Positions 33,826-47,828 of a stretch of 64,000 bases of DNA are shown piece by piece. Positions within the stretch are counted from its first letter, which is position 1. The number at the start of each line of letters is the position of its first letter. The notes under the pieces were generated by a model that saw only the letters and a program-made list of their open reading frames with translations, was not told the origin of the DNA and searched no databases. Source of the DNA: Mycoplasma bradburyae (GTDB lineage: Bacteria > Bacillota_I > Bacilli_A > Mycoplasmatales > Mycoplasmoidaceae); assembly GCF_024339025.1 (NCBI RefSeq), contig NZ_CP101415.1, forward strand, positions 744,001 through 808,000. Reading direction: 5' to 3'. Position numbers and translations under genes: made by a program.

Positions 33826-36207
33826 AAATTATTTTATTTAAGAAATAGTTTTTAAATTCTTGTTTTAAATCAAGATATTCTGAAGATAAATTTCCTAGAA
33901 TTATCTTATTTAATTCTAGATTAACTAATTCATAATCATTATTTAAGCCGTATAAGCTTGATTTTTCTGTGTTTAGCAAGAACGCTTTTACTAGTGGAGT
34001 TTTATTTTTAGATAATCCTAGATTTTTTCCTTGAGTCGCTCTTGTTTGATTATCAATTAAAGAAACTTTTAGTTTTTTTAATTGGTTGTTTTTAACTAAA
34101 ACTAATTGATCAATTGATGAATTGATTACATCAAAACCTACAATATAGTCATCATTTTTTAGTTTGATAGCTCTTACACCCATAGATTTTAACCCTGTCG
34201 GATTAACTTCATTCACAAAGAATCTTAACGCGTAAGCGTTTTTAGTAACCAAAACAATTTCAGCTTTTTGATCACTTAATAAATTAGCACACACCAATTC
34301 ATCATTATCCTTCAAGCTCATGCAAGTTGTCGGCTTGGTTGATTTTATCTGATCAAGATCAGATAATGCAATTTGCTTAATCATTCCGAGTTTAGATAAC
34401 AAAACAACATGATCATTATTATCTTTTATCTCGATTAATTTAATGATTTTTTCATTATCTTTAATCGTAGTTAATTCGTTAATATCCATCCCGATTTCGC
34501 GTGGTTTAGCTTCCTTAATCTTATGAGCATTAAGCACAACAACATTACCATAGTTGGTAATAAAAGCTACTTTGCTTAATGAACTAACTTTAATTAGATC
34601 GCTTAGATCATCATCTTGTTTTATCTTAAATGTTGATAAGTTTAAATTTTTGTAGTTATCAACATTTAAAGCTTTAATTAAGCCATCAGCAGAACTTAAT
34701 AGATATAATTCTTTTTTCTCGATAATTTCTGATTCATCGATCACAATCTTTTCAATATTTCCGCCAATAACAGATCGTCTTTTAGTGTTAAATAATTTCT
34801 TATAACCTCTTAAAATATCTTTTAGATGTTGATTTAATGCATCTTGATTATTTAACAATATTTGGTGTCGTTTAATTCTTTCATCTAAAGTTTGTTTTTC
34901 TTCTTTTAATAGAACAACATCAGTATTAGTTAAGCGGTATAAACGCAATGAAACGATCGCTTCTGCTTGAATAATGCTAAATTTATATTTAGCCACTAAA
35001 TTATTAATAGCATCCTGTTTGTCTTTTGATTTTTTAATAATAGCTACAATCTCATCAATAATACTAGTAGCCTTAATCAAACCATCAATTACTTCAACGC
35101 GCTTAAGATCTTTTTTAAGATCAAAACCGATCCCATTTCTTAAAACTGTATAAGCATGACTTAAATAACTATCTAAATAGTTAAATATCGACATTTGAAT
35201 TGGTTTTTTATTATCAATTACGATATTATTAAAATTGTAATTAATTTGTAATTGCGTATATTTATATAAGTAATTTTTAATGATGTCTAAAACTTTATCA
35301 TCTTTTGTGTTAGTTTGTAATAAGATTCTGATTCCAAAGCGATCAGATTCATCTCTCACCTCAACTAGTTGAGGTAATTTATTAGCCTCAATAATTTCTT
35401 CGATTGAACGAATAATGCTTGATTTGTTTGTTTCAAAAGGGATATCAGTAATTACCAAGTTTTTATTTTCATTAATGATATTAGCTCTAATCGCAATCTT
35501 TCCTTTACCAGTTAGATAAGCGTTTCTAATACCATCGTCATCTAAAATAATTCCCCCTGTAGGAAAATCTGGTCCAGGCATAATTTTAAGAATTGAATCT
35601 AACTTACAGTTAGGTGAATCAATTCTTAAAATGATTACATCAATTAATTCTTTTAAGTTGAATGGCGGAATGTTAGTTGCATAACCAGCCGCAATACCAG
35701 TAGAGCCATTAACCAACAAATTAGGTAACAAAGTAGGTAAAATAGTTGGTTCAACTTCGCTATCATCGAAATTATTCATAAAGCTAACGGTATCTTTATG
35801 AATGTTATCAAGCATTAGATTGCCATATTGAGATAATCTAGCTTCAGTATATCTCATAGCAGCAGCATTATCCCCATCAATCGATCCGTTGTTTCCTTGC
35901 ATATCGATTGATGGTATATTATTTTTTCAACTTTGCGTCATTCTTACTAACGCTTCGTAAATTGATGAATCACCATGAGGATGAAATTTCCCAATAACTT
36001 CACCTACAGTAGCTGCTGATTTTCGGTATGGTTTGTTATAAAACAAACCAAGATTATACATCCCGTATAATACTCTTCTTTGAACTGGTTTTAAACCATC
36101 CCGAATATCGGGTAAGGCTCTTTCTTGGATAATGTACTTAGCATATCTGCCAAAGCTAAGTGACATGATATCATCCAAGTCTTTTTTAAATATCTTTTTT
36201 TTATCCA

Positions 36208-36208
<1 letters not shown>
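33818..36208 (-). CDS. parC: Topoisomerase IV subunit A
   Basis: A 796-residue type IIA topoisomerase A subunit. The quinolone-resistance/active-site region is intact: [49 protein letters not shown], then [10 protein letters not shown] with the catalytic Tyr. The VQRR and [20 protein letters not shown] pattern, and the partner upstream, favour ParC over GyrA. The C-terminal beta-propeller is shortish. The ATG overlaps the parE stop by one base (TAATG). ParCE decatenates daughter chromosomes. Confidence 0.93.
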
Positions 36209-38482
<2,274 letters not shown>

Positions 38483-38509
38483 AGTATATATATTTTATTA
38501 AATTTTAGA

Positions 38510-40942
38510 TTATCCGATTTGTTTTGTTAATTTTATTTCTGGGTTTCAACTTAATTGATCTTGTGCCATCTTTTGATGAAAGATGTCAATAGTAGCTGCT
38601 TTTTTATTTCTGTAGAAGTCATTGTATTGACTTTTTTTAGTTGAACTAGTTTGTTCGCTTGTTAATTCTCTAGTTGTATTTTCATCTACTCTTTTTTCAA
38701 TTGTAACTAGCTTAAGATTTTCTGTTATTCTTTCTTTCTTTTTAACCTCACTTTGTTGATATAAATCAACATATTCATCTTGATCTTTCTTAATTTGATT
38801 TATATTAATTTTACCGTTAATTTCAATATTTTCTGCTTCGTCTTCATTATTCGAAGTTGAATTAATTCTTTGTTTAATACTCGCTAATAATTTAGGGTAT
38901 TTTCTTTGAATTAATAAGAAATAAGTTAATGTTGTTATACCCATCATTAGAAGGATCGCTGCAATAACTACAACCGGAATAAATCAGCGTTCAATCGATA
39001 ATTTGAAGTTATTATCAAATGTTAATAATCCCGTATTTGAATCGATTGTTGCATCCTGTTTTACTAAGCTATCTTTAGGTTGTTCTTTTTTAAAGTTAGC
39101 TTGAATTTTATTATCTTTTATTGTTAAAAAGCTAAAGATAAAGCTAATATCACCTAATACTGAACTATCTTTGATTTTTACATCAAATGGTAATTGTTTA
39201 TATTTAGCATCAAAACCGTAAAGATCAAAAATTGCTCGTTTTGTTTCAGTTACAGTTTTTTCGTCATCAAGTAAGCGTCTAATTTCTGTTGGCGTTTTAT
39301 CAAGTAATGGTGAATTTTTATTGTAATGAGTTTTAATATCATTTACATTAACTGCTTCAAAACCAAAAATGTCTCGATCAACTAGATTCAGTTGTTTTTC
39401 GCCGTATTTTAACTTTATTTTGATGTTAATTAATCCAAGATTTTCATCTGAATTATAAATTAAACTTCAACTCTTATCTTGTGCGATTTTTGATTGATTT
39501 TCTAAATTTTTATAAAACTCAGGTATTACTAAAAACTTATTAAAATCATTTCTCATTTCATTCTTAGCATAAACTGAAGCAAAGCTTTCTTGATATTCTT
39601 GTTTGTTCATTTCATCGATTAATTTAGCTTCATCGATGTAGATTGGAACAATATTTGAATATATATCAGATTTCTTTTTAAAGTCCGCTAAATTAAAACT
39701 TACTAATCCGTCAACATAGATATTACTGTTATAAAAAACATTAAACTTTTGATTCTTTTGATCGTAAATAATGTTTGTTATTTTATCAGAATTAAGTTTG
39801 AAAAAGTCGTTTGTATAACTTGAAGCAACATCTTTAAAAGTAGGTGCAGCTAAAATTCTTTCTCTTTCAAAAGGATATAGTGTTAAGTTATTTTTTTGTT
39901 TATTAACCCCAACGATACCTTCACCTTTAATAAAAATTAAATCTGAAAAGTAATTCTCATTTGGCATTGTTCCGATTTGTCCAAATTGATCGATTGGAGA
40001 AATCGAGTAATATCACATTCTTGTAGTGTTGTCGTTAGTGAAATGGTATTGAGCATAAATCGCATTGTGATCAGCATCATAAACCATTGCATTGATTTGT
40101 CGGTTGATATCAAAGCTAGCACCACCTGGAACATATGCTCCATTTTTAATATTGATAATTTGTGAACCGACTAAATTATTTTCATCATCAAAAAAGTTGA
40201 TACCAGTAAATAAAGCGTTGTTGATTGAAAATGATTTAACAATTTTAATTGATGTAAATGCTTTGTTAATTGCTGGAATGTTTTCTACTTCAAAACTACC
40301 ATTTTGGTTATAAACAACAACTTTTAATTGATTGTCATTAACGCTGAAGCTAACAATTCTAGCATTCTTTATTAAATCATTTCGTTCATCAACTTGAGTT
40401 GATAAGTAAGCAGCAACGTTGCTAGCTTTTTCTTGAGTTGCTATAGCTCAAGCATTTGTTTGATCAATTAAACCAGTATCTAAATCAATAGGATAATAAA
40501 TCGCATTATTTAAATCATCTGATACAACAAAGCCTTTTGTTGGATCGTTATCATCTACAAAATAAAGTTGTTTGTAATCGTTAGATAAAACAATAGATTG
40601 TAATTGGTTGTTTAATTCATCATAAACACCAATTGTTGTTTGTTGAATTAATTTTCTTTGTTCTTTATCAAATACAACAGCGTTGTTAAGTCTAAGGAAA
40701 TTTTTTCCTAAGAATAATGTTTTGTCATTGTCAATGTATTTGTATTTAGATAAGTCGTTATCTCATCTTTGAAGTTGTTTTTGATTTTCTTCTTCTACTA
40801 ATGTAGCAGATTGATTAATTTGAGATGATTTGAATGAATTAGTGCTGTAAGAATTGCCGATTAAACCAGCAGTAACACCTACTGTTGGTAATAATGACAA
40901 GCAGCTTAAAAAAAAGATTTTATTAATGCGTTGATTTTTCAT
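38510..40942 (-). CDS. Large single-pass surface protein with cytoplasmic tail
   Basis: An 810-residue protein. The N-terminus is a signal sequence (basic NQRINK, hydrophobic FFLSCLSLLPTVGVTAGLIG). The Cys comes too early in the hydrophobic stretch to be a convincing lipobox. Residues 35-648 are an extracellular-type region with many short repeats of Asp/Asn and aromatic residues, such as DDDNDPTKGFVVSDDLNNA and GGASFDINRQINAMVYDADH, suggesting a beta-propeller-like fold (guess). One membrane helix lies at about 650-675 (FIPVVVIAAILLMMGITTLTYF), then a 135-residue charged tail. This type I topology could link the outside to the cytoskeleton. Family not recognised. Confidence 0.75.
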
Positions 40943-41488
40943 ACTGAATGCACTTGGCTTTGTGTGAATATTTTAATGATCTAAAAAGTTGTTTTCAAGA
41001 GGTTTGTTACATCAATTTTTGTTAATAATATTATTTATATTATTAAGTTTTTTCAATCTGTTTATGTTGATTTTAAGCTTTAAAAATGTAATGATTTTGG
41101 TTAGTTTTTATATAGCAAAAACCCTTCATATATAATAAGGAAGTAAATTTACCTTTAAATAAGGGTTAAACAAGCAAATTTGAAAAATTTAAAAAAATAA
41201 GTTTTTCTTGAATCAATTATCTAAGATATACCTATTTCTTCCTTAATAAAAATTATTATTGGCAATAAAATATGAGTTAGCTATTAAGATAAATTGTTTT
41301 TAATTTTTCTAAACATAGCCATTAAACGCTAATAAATAGCCCTTGTAGCGTTTTTATTAAGTAACCTAGTAATTTTATACTACTTTTATTATTTTCAATC
41401 TTAGAGGCTTATTTATTAACATTTTTGTTTTTTTATTTGTTTCTCAAGAATAAAATGTCTAAAATCAGTTTCATAAAAGATAAATATA
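40943..41488. other. Long intergenic region with hairpins, no gene seen
   Basis: About 545 bases upstream of the surface-protein gene. Only very short frames occur. It contains AACCCTT/AAGGGTT pairing (41120-41126 / 41161-41167) with an inner AAGG/CCTT, and AAACGCTA/TAGCGTTT pairing (41324-41331 / 41346-41353) followed on plus by TTATTA. The promoter for the 40942 gene must be here but no box stands out. I could not match it to RNase P RNA, tmRNA or SRP RNA. Confidence 0.4.
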
Positions 41489-41524
41489 AAATGAACATTA
41501 AACCAACCGATTTAATGTTCATTT
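41489..41524 (-). terminator. Terminator of the Pro/Asn/Gln-rich protein gene
   Basis: AAATGAACATTAAA (41489-41502) pairs with TTTAATGTTCATTT (41511-41524). It begins 6 bases after the stop at 41531, with a moderately T-rich tail on the minus strand. Confidence 0.7.
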
Positions 41525-41530
41525 ATCTAA

Positions 41531-42988
41531 TTATTTTAGAAGATTAACTGTTTTAGATATCTTAGAAAGCAACATTGGGTAAGATATTAAACTTGTTATT
41601 TCGAAGAATACACTGAATGACAATGGTGCTTTTAACGAATCAAAGTCATAACTGTAGAAGTTCTTCTGACTACTTATTTGATTGCTTGATAAAACACAAA
41701 CTAATGCGAGAGCACGATATATTGAACTAATCACTACATACACAATTGAGATAGCCACTAAAATCGCATTTAGTGTTTCAGATTTTAGATTTAATGCTTT
41801 TGAAACATTTAATGTCTCTAAAGAATTTAGGATATATAAAATCGAAAGAGCTAAAACACCAATCCCTAAAAGAGATGAAAAAATCCCCATAAATATTGAT
41901 GCTAAACTGAATTTTTTAAGTCGATCTAATGTTCAAACATCATATTGAAGATCAAAGCTAGAAGTTTCGGGTTGTTGATATTCTTCTTCTGGAGCAGCTT
42001 GATTTTCATTAACAACTGCAACTGCTTTAGAATCTTTCTCTTCTTGCTGTTTTCTTAAAGTTTCTTCATCAACAACAACTAGATTAGTTTCTAGTTTTTT
42101 GCGCATGAAATCTTCAAGCGTCATTCCAGATGGATGTGTTGATGGTTGTTTAGCTGATGGCGCAGGGGCAGGAGTTGGAGTAGGCGCTTGAGGAGTTGTA
42201 GTCTTTAATTCTTCTGCTGTTTCTTCAGGGGTAGGGTTTGGTGATTCTTGGATTTGTTGAACTGGTTGAGGCTGTTGTGTTGGTTGAATTGATTGTGCTT
42301 TATTAATCGGTTGAGGTTTTTCAACTGGTTTTGATTGTTCAACTTTTTGGTTTTGATTGAAATCTTTTAAGATTGCTTGTTGTGGTTCATTACTTTTTAA
42401 TGAAGTAATTGGCGCCTCTATCTCACCTTCATCATCAACTGAATTTGTTTCATCTTGAGCAACAAAATCTCTAAGCGAACTAGCCGGTCTTTTATTTAAT
42501 CCTTGAGCATCTGATTTAATATTTTCGTTTGGTTTGTTAGGGTTTTGTTGTAATTTATTTAATATATTAAGAGTTCCAGGTTGATTAGAATTAATTGTTC
42601 TATTATTTAATTGTTGGTTATTTAAATTAGGATTTGGTCGATTTAAATTACCATTTAAATTATTAGGATTTTGACTTAAATTAAGTTGTGGATTAGGTCT
42701 TTGTTGTGCATTTAAATTAGGTCTAGGATTTAATCCGAGAGCAATATTGTTAGGTTGATTATTTTGGTTTAGATTAGGATTTGGTCTTTGTTGTATTTTA
42801 TTAGGACTATCTAATCCATCTTTCTTTGTCTGAGCATTAACAATTTGAGCTTGCGCTTGATAAATATTAGCATTAGGTCTTGGTTGTTGTTTGCTAGCGA
42901 TATTAACAGAAGGTCTTATGACTTGCTGCAAATTGTTATTCTTATCTATTGCTGGATTAGGTTTTTGATTCATATGTTTTTTGAACAA
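41531..42988 (-). CDS. Pro/Asn/Gln-rich membrane protein
   Basis: A 485-residue protein in two parts. Residues 1-350 are disordered and repetitive: degenerate copies of RPNPNLNxQ near 70-130, a Gln/Pro tract (QPTQQPQPVQQ) near 235-245, an Ala/Pro tract (TPTPAPAPSAKQPS) near 272, then an acidic Glu/Gln region. Residues 355-485 hold about three hydrophobic segments (LASIFMGIFSSLLGIGVLAL, ILVAISIVYVVISS, FFEITSLISYPMLL). The frame crosses a UGA Trp at 41933-41935. Composition recalls the Pro-rich cytadherence and terminal-organelle proteins of the M. pneumoniae group, but I see no homology to a named one. It is 49 bases downstream of ruvB. Confidence 0.75.
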
Positions 42989-43037
42989 TAATATCTTGGT
43001 AATTTTAATAAATTTAAAAAATAAGACAATTAGGAAC

Positions 43038-43958
43038 CTAATTATCTTTAAAATATTCGATTGCTTTTTGAGTTATTTGACGACCTTTAGAAGTCTTTTT
43101 AATTAAACATAGTTTAATTAAATATGGTTCAATCTTTGATTCAATTGTAAATCCGTCAATTCCACTAATTAATGAAAGCGATTTCAAACCAAGATATTGT
43201 TTTGGATTATTTTCAAAAACTTTTAAATATTCTAGATCTAGATTGGATAAGCCAAATTTGTGGATATTAAGTTTTTCTAGTATCTGATGAATATTCTCTT
43301 TTTTATTAAATAGCTTAAAATCCATAACCCGTTTATAAATTCTTAACGCATTTCTTGGTGTTCCTTTGGAATTCAATGCTATGCTTTGTATTTCGTCATC
43401 CGATAATTTAATTTTATCCTTAGCATTAGCCGTCTTAATGATTTCAAAAATTTCTTCGTCTTGATAATAATCGAGTTTTAATAAAATACCAAATCGTTCT
43501 TCTAATGGATCAATTATTCTTCCATACATTGTTGTCGCACCTATTAAAGTAAAGGGTGGTAATTTCATTCTTGTAAATTTAGAATTAAAATCCTTACCTA
43601 TTAAAATATCAATAACATAATCTTCCATTACAGGAAATAATAGTTCCATAATGGCAGGATTTAATGAATGGATTTCATCGATAAACAACACGTCATTTTT
43701 TGATAATAACGAAAAAGCATTTAGTAAATCAGATGGTTTTTGAATTTGTGATGCTTGCAGAATTTTAATTTTTGATTTTAATTCATTTGCTATTATTTGG
43801 GCCAGTGATGTTTTGCCAACACCTGGTGGTCCATAAAATAAGACATGGTCTAAAGATTTGTTTTGACTAATTGATGCATTTATGAATGTTAAAAGTTTTT
43901 CTTTTAATTCATTCTTACCTATAAATTCATTGAAATTTGTTGGTCTAGTTAATTTCAC
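43038..43958 (-). CDS. ruvB: Holliday junction branch-migration ATPase RuvB
   Basis: A 306-residue AAA+ motor. Walker A is GPPGVGKTS (near 45), Walker B FIDEIH (near 95), then sensor GATTMYGRIIDPLEERFG with the arginine finger, and a C-terminal winged-helix domain ending KGRQITQKAIEYF. The start is GTG 43956-43958, which overlaps the end of ruvA by 14 bases. Works with RuvA on recombination intermediates; no RuvC seen here. Confidence 0.94.
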   Translation of the reverse strand: MKLTRPTNFNEFIGKNELKEKLLTFINASISQNKSLDHVLFYGPPGVGKTSLAQIIANELKSKIKILQASQIQKPSDLLNAFSLLSKNDVLFIDEIHSLNPAIMELLFPVMEDYVIDILIGKDFNSKFTRMKLPPFTLIGATTMYGRIIDPLEERFGILLKLDYYQDEEIFEIIKTANAKDKIKLSDDEIQSIALNSKGTPRNALRIYKRVMDFKLFNKKENIHQILEKLNIHKFGLSNLDLEYLKVFENNPKQYLGLKSLSLISGIDGFTIESKIEPYLIKLCLIKKTSKGRQITQKAIEYFKDN

Positions 43959-44625
43959 TTGTTCTTAAACCTATTTGTTTAATAACAACTGCAACTAAAT
44001 CAGCTGAGTCATTAATTGTTTCTTTTTTGAAATCAATTTCACACAACGCACTCTGAATTTGTTCTTGTTTATATCCTAAATTTATTAAACAATCTATCGC
44101 CTCAATAACTAAATCTGATAGCACTTCATCTATATCAGCTTGGAATTGGTTGGTTTCTTGCTTTTTGCTTTTAGACTCTTCTTCATTTTCTTTATCATTC
44201 AGAATTTGACTTCTTAAGAAACCTTTATTAGCAATATCAGACGCTAGAAGGATCGTAGCAATTTTCTTATTCATATTCTCTAGTTTTAATAATCCTTCTA
44301 GGTCATTATTTTTAATTAACGACAAAACATCATCTTGATTGTTAGCCATAATATTAATTGCTGTTTTAGGTCCAATTCCATTAACTGTCAACAACGATTT
44401 AAATCATTCTTTTTCTTTTAAACTCTTGAAAGCATAAAATTCTTTACTTAAAGAGTTATTTTGCGTAACAAAAGCTAATTCATGTAAAAAGATTAATACA
44501 TTTGTATCAGATCTACTAAAACCGCTATTTGGTTTTACATTAACCCAATAACCTCAGTTATTGGCAACAAACAACATTTTCGTGCTTGTAACATATTCTA
44601 TTTTTGCATATACAGAAGTTATCAT
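43945..44625 (-). CDS. ruvA: Holliday junction-binding protein RuvA
   Basis: A 226-residue RuvA, diverged at the N-terminus. The helix-hairpin-helix LLTVNGIGPKTAINIMA is clear. The C-terminal domain (VIEAIDCLINLGYKQEQIQSA) is the RuvB-binding UBA-like part, preceded by an acidic/Lys linker. The frame needs UGA Trp residues (for example at 44395-44420) to reach ATG 44623-44625. Overlaps ruvB by 14 bases. Confidence 0.9.
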
Positions 44626-44667
44626 ATTCTACTCCTGTTCAAGATATGTCAATTTTTTTAAAAAGAA

Positions 44668-46398
44668 TTAAAAAAGATTAATTTGATTATCTTTTGCTGC
44701 ACGTTTCATTTTTTCTAATAAGGTTATTAGGTTTATTAAACACTCTTCATAAGATCCGTTCGCAAATAATCTTCTTCTGAAATCAGTAACATAGTTATTA
44801 ATATCTTGCGATTCGTAGATATATTTATTCAAGAACATAAATGCATATTGACATAGTTCTTTTAATTCAACTTCTTTAATTGATATAGCTAACGCTTCAA
44901 GAAAGTGACGCTCCATCTTTCTATGCAATCCATCGAATTTAACAATGTTTTCTTTGTAATTTTTATTTAAATTACTTTCCATTATGTTTAATTCATTGGT
45001 GTTGTCAGCAATCAACTTATACAATTTATCATTCTTGATATCATTTTTTATGAAATAATTTCTAATCATTCCAAATTGCAATCTTAAGTTATTTGTATTA
45101 AATAAAAAGTTTTCATAAACAGCAATATTATCAGCTATTGTTTTAATTAAATGTTCGATCATATCATTTAATTTAATAGCGTTATCTGCAATACTGCTAA
45201 TTAAAACTAGATATTCTTTATGGCTATAAGATTTCTTATTATCATCATTAATTTCATTAACCAATGTTTTTAATTGAGCTGATTTGTAATTAATTTCTTT
45301 AATCTGCTCAATTAACATATGATCTTTTTTGAAGTTAAGAATAAAGGTATCAAGTTTGTTTTTTAATTTCTCAAAATTACTTATGTAATGTTCAATTCAT
45401 CTTTGAAACGATTCATAAATTACAGAAATCGTGCTCATTGATTTGATTTCTAAATCTAATTCGTTTTTAGTTCGATAAATCAATTCAAACTTATCCTTCA
45501 TTACTTTTTCAGCGTAATGAAAATTACGATTAATTAAAGCATCATACACATCATTTAATTCTTTGTTTGTGTATTTAATAATCGTCTGAACGCGTTGTTT
45601 AGATTCGTAAGGAAAGTTTTGTTCTTTAGATAATTGATTGTAAGAACATTGCATTTCTTCCAATAAATATTTTAGTCTTATTCTTCACTTATTAAGAACG
45701 AAATATGTTTTGCAAGTATTAATAAGAGTTGGACAAGTTTTTAGAAAATGTTCGATAAAAGCTGCTAAATTCTTATTCATTAACATCGTTGAAGCATCTT
45801 CTAACTTAGCTAAACAAGATGAAAAAGAATTAGTCATTTTTAATAGCTCACTATTATCAAATGAAGGTAATATATATCTTTCTAAAAACTTAACTAAATC
45901 ATCAAACAATTCCTTAAAATTAACTACTAAGGCAGATGAATTATTTTTGTATGCTGAGATATCACCTTTAATATTGTTAAATGATTCATCTAAACTCTGA
46001 GCCTTATCTAGATATAAAGAAATTTGTTTTGAAGCTTTCTTTGTGTATTGAAAATCAAAATGATAGTCAAAATTACTCAATTCTTTAATTGGTTCATAAA
46101 CAGCATCAATTTGCTCTCGATAAAAATCATTAAACTTATTAATAAACTCAACAACATGCGCAAGTTGTGATCGTTTATTAGATAATTTTGTTATTTGCAA
46201 AATTGTTTGTTTGTAATTTTTAGCAGATAAAAGATTATACTTTTCTCTAAACTTATAATTCTTATTAATTGATCTACGAACGCGGATAAATATAACAAAA
46301 TAAACGCTATATAATACAACTACAACAAAAGCAATTACTGCTAAAAGAATAATTAGAATTGATTGGATACTCATATATGATGTATTATTAGCGTTCAT
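44668..46398 (-). CDS. EzrA-like coiled-coil membrane protein
   Basis: A 576-residue protein with one N-terminal membrane helix (ILIILLAVIAFVVVVLYSVYFVIF, about 13-36), a basic stretch (RVRRSINKNYKFREKY), then about 530 residues of helical, coiled-coil sequence with little else. Topology and length fit EzrA, the spectrin-like regulator of FtsZ ring formation, but sequence motifs are too weak to be sure. The three pieces visible under the standard code join through UGA Trp at 45685 and 45397. Ends 42 bases before ruvA and starts 5 bases after gatB. Confidence 0.65.
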
Positions 46399-46403
46399 TT
46401 TAT

Positions 46404-47828
46404 CTATCTGTGTTTTTGAATTAATTCATCTAATACTTTGATACTAACATTAGGGTTTGCTTGACCATTAGTTTTTTTCATCAATAAACCTATTAATAAT
46501 TTCTCTACACGTTCTTTGCGTGTATCGTAATCATTTAAAACATTAATGTTTTCTAATAAAATCGGTTCAAGCAATGCTTTGATTTCACCAGGTTCTTTGA
46601 TTTGCTTCATATTTAGTCTTTCAACTATCTGAGCAACTGTTTCATCTGATTTAATTATTTCATCTAAAACTACTTTTGCTTGCTTTTGGTTTAAATCTTC
46701 ATTTTTAATCATTACAAGCAAATCACTTAAACCATCAAATCATTTTGGGTTAATTAATTCTAGTTTTAATTTTAATTTATTAACACGACCAATTAATTCG
46801 ATTAATAATCATTTTGACACCAAGCTTAAATCATCAATTTTACTGTTAATTTCATTTAATTTTCTGTATAAAAAGATATTGTCTAATAACAGATCTACAA
46901 ATTGTTTATCAAGCCCTTGAACTAATAATTCTGATTCAAGTTTCTTAATATCAAAAACTGGCATCTGATTAGTTTGTTCTAAAAATTCTTGATCAAGTTG
47001 GATACCTATAATATTCGGTTCAAACATATAACGATAATCAACTGCATCAGTCTTTTCACGCATAAATACAGTTTGATTTAATTGATCATCATAACGCATA
47101 GTGGCTTGAATCAAACCTTGGTTTGATAAAAGCATTTCTTGTTGTCGATTAATTTCGTAATTAATCGCTTTTTCAACATTATTAATCGAATTAATATTTT
47201 TGATTTCAACTCTTGTTCCGTATTTTTTCACGCCATATGGACGAATCGAAACATTAACATCGACACGCATAGAACCTTCTTCTAACTTAGCGTCGCTGAT
47301 ATCATTAAAAATTAGGATTCTTCTTAGATTTGTTAAATATTCTTTAACTTCTTGTCCGCTTTCAAACACTGGATCAGTAACAATCTCAATTAATGGAGAA
47401 CCTGCTCGGTTATAATCTAATAAAATTTTGTTATCTTGATTTAATTGTTTGGCAGTATCTTCTTCAATATGAAAACGCTGAATTGGTATTTTTTTATTAA
47501 AGATTTCAACATAACCATTCGTAGCTATTGGGTGATGTTGTTGGGTAATTTGATATCCCTTAGGTAGGTCTTGATAAAAATAATTTTTACGATCAAATCT
47601 TACGTGGTGATCAACATTTTTCATGTTTAAAGCTTTAGCTAATACTAAAGCTTTTTTAACTACCAAAGCATTAGGCTCAGGCATTGTTCCTGGTAATCCT
47701 AAATCAATCGGATGAACATTGCTGTTTGGATTATCTGTGTGCGAATTAGCTGATGGAGAAAACATCTTTGTCTTCGAATTTACAGCTACGTGCACTTCTA
47801 TACCTATTGTCGGTTGGAAATTATGCAT
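46404..47828 (-). CDS. gatB: Asp/Glu-tRNA amidotransferase subunit B
   Basis: A 474-residue GatB, which activates Glu-tRNA-Gln or Asp-tRNA-Asn for amidation. N-terminal signature: [21 protein letters not shown]; then [29 protein letters not shown], and EDTAKQ with [12 protein letters not shown]. The tail domain (YqeY-like, from about 360) ends [15 protein letters not shown] Trp joins the two parts at 46719-46808. Overlaps the gatA stop by 8 bases. Confidence 0.96.

Noticed and set aside
41456..41548. 30-residue plus-strand frame MSKISFIKDKYKMN over the terminator
   Set aside because: It reads through the hairpin of the opposite gene, has no ribosome-binding site, and is probably chance.
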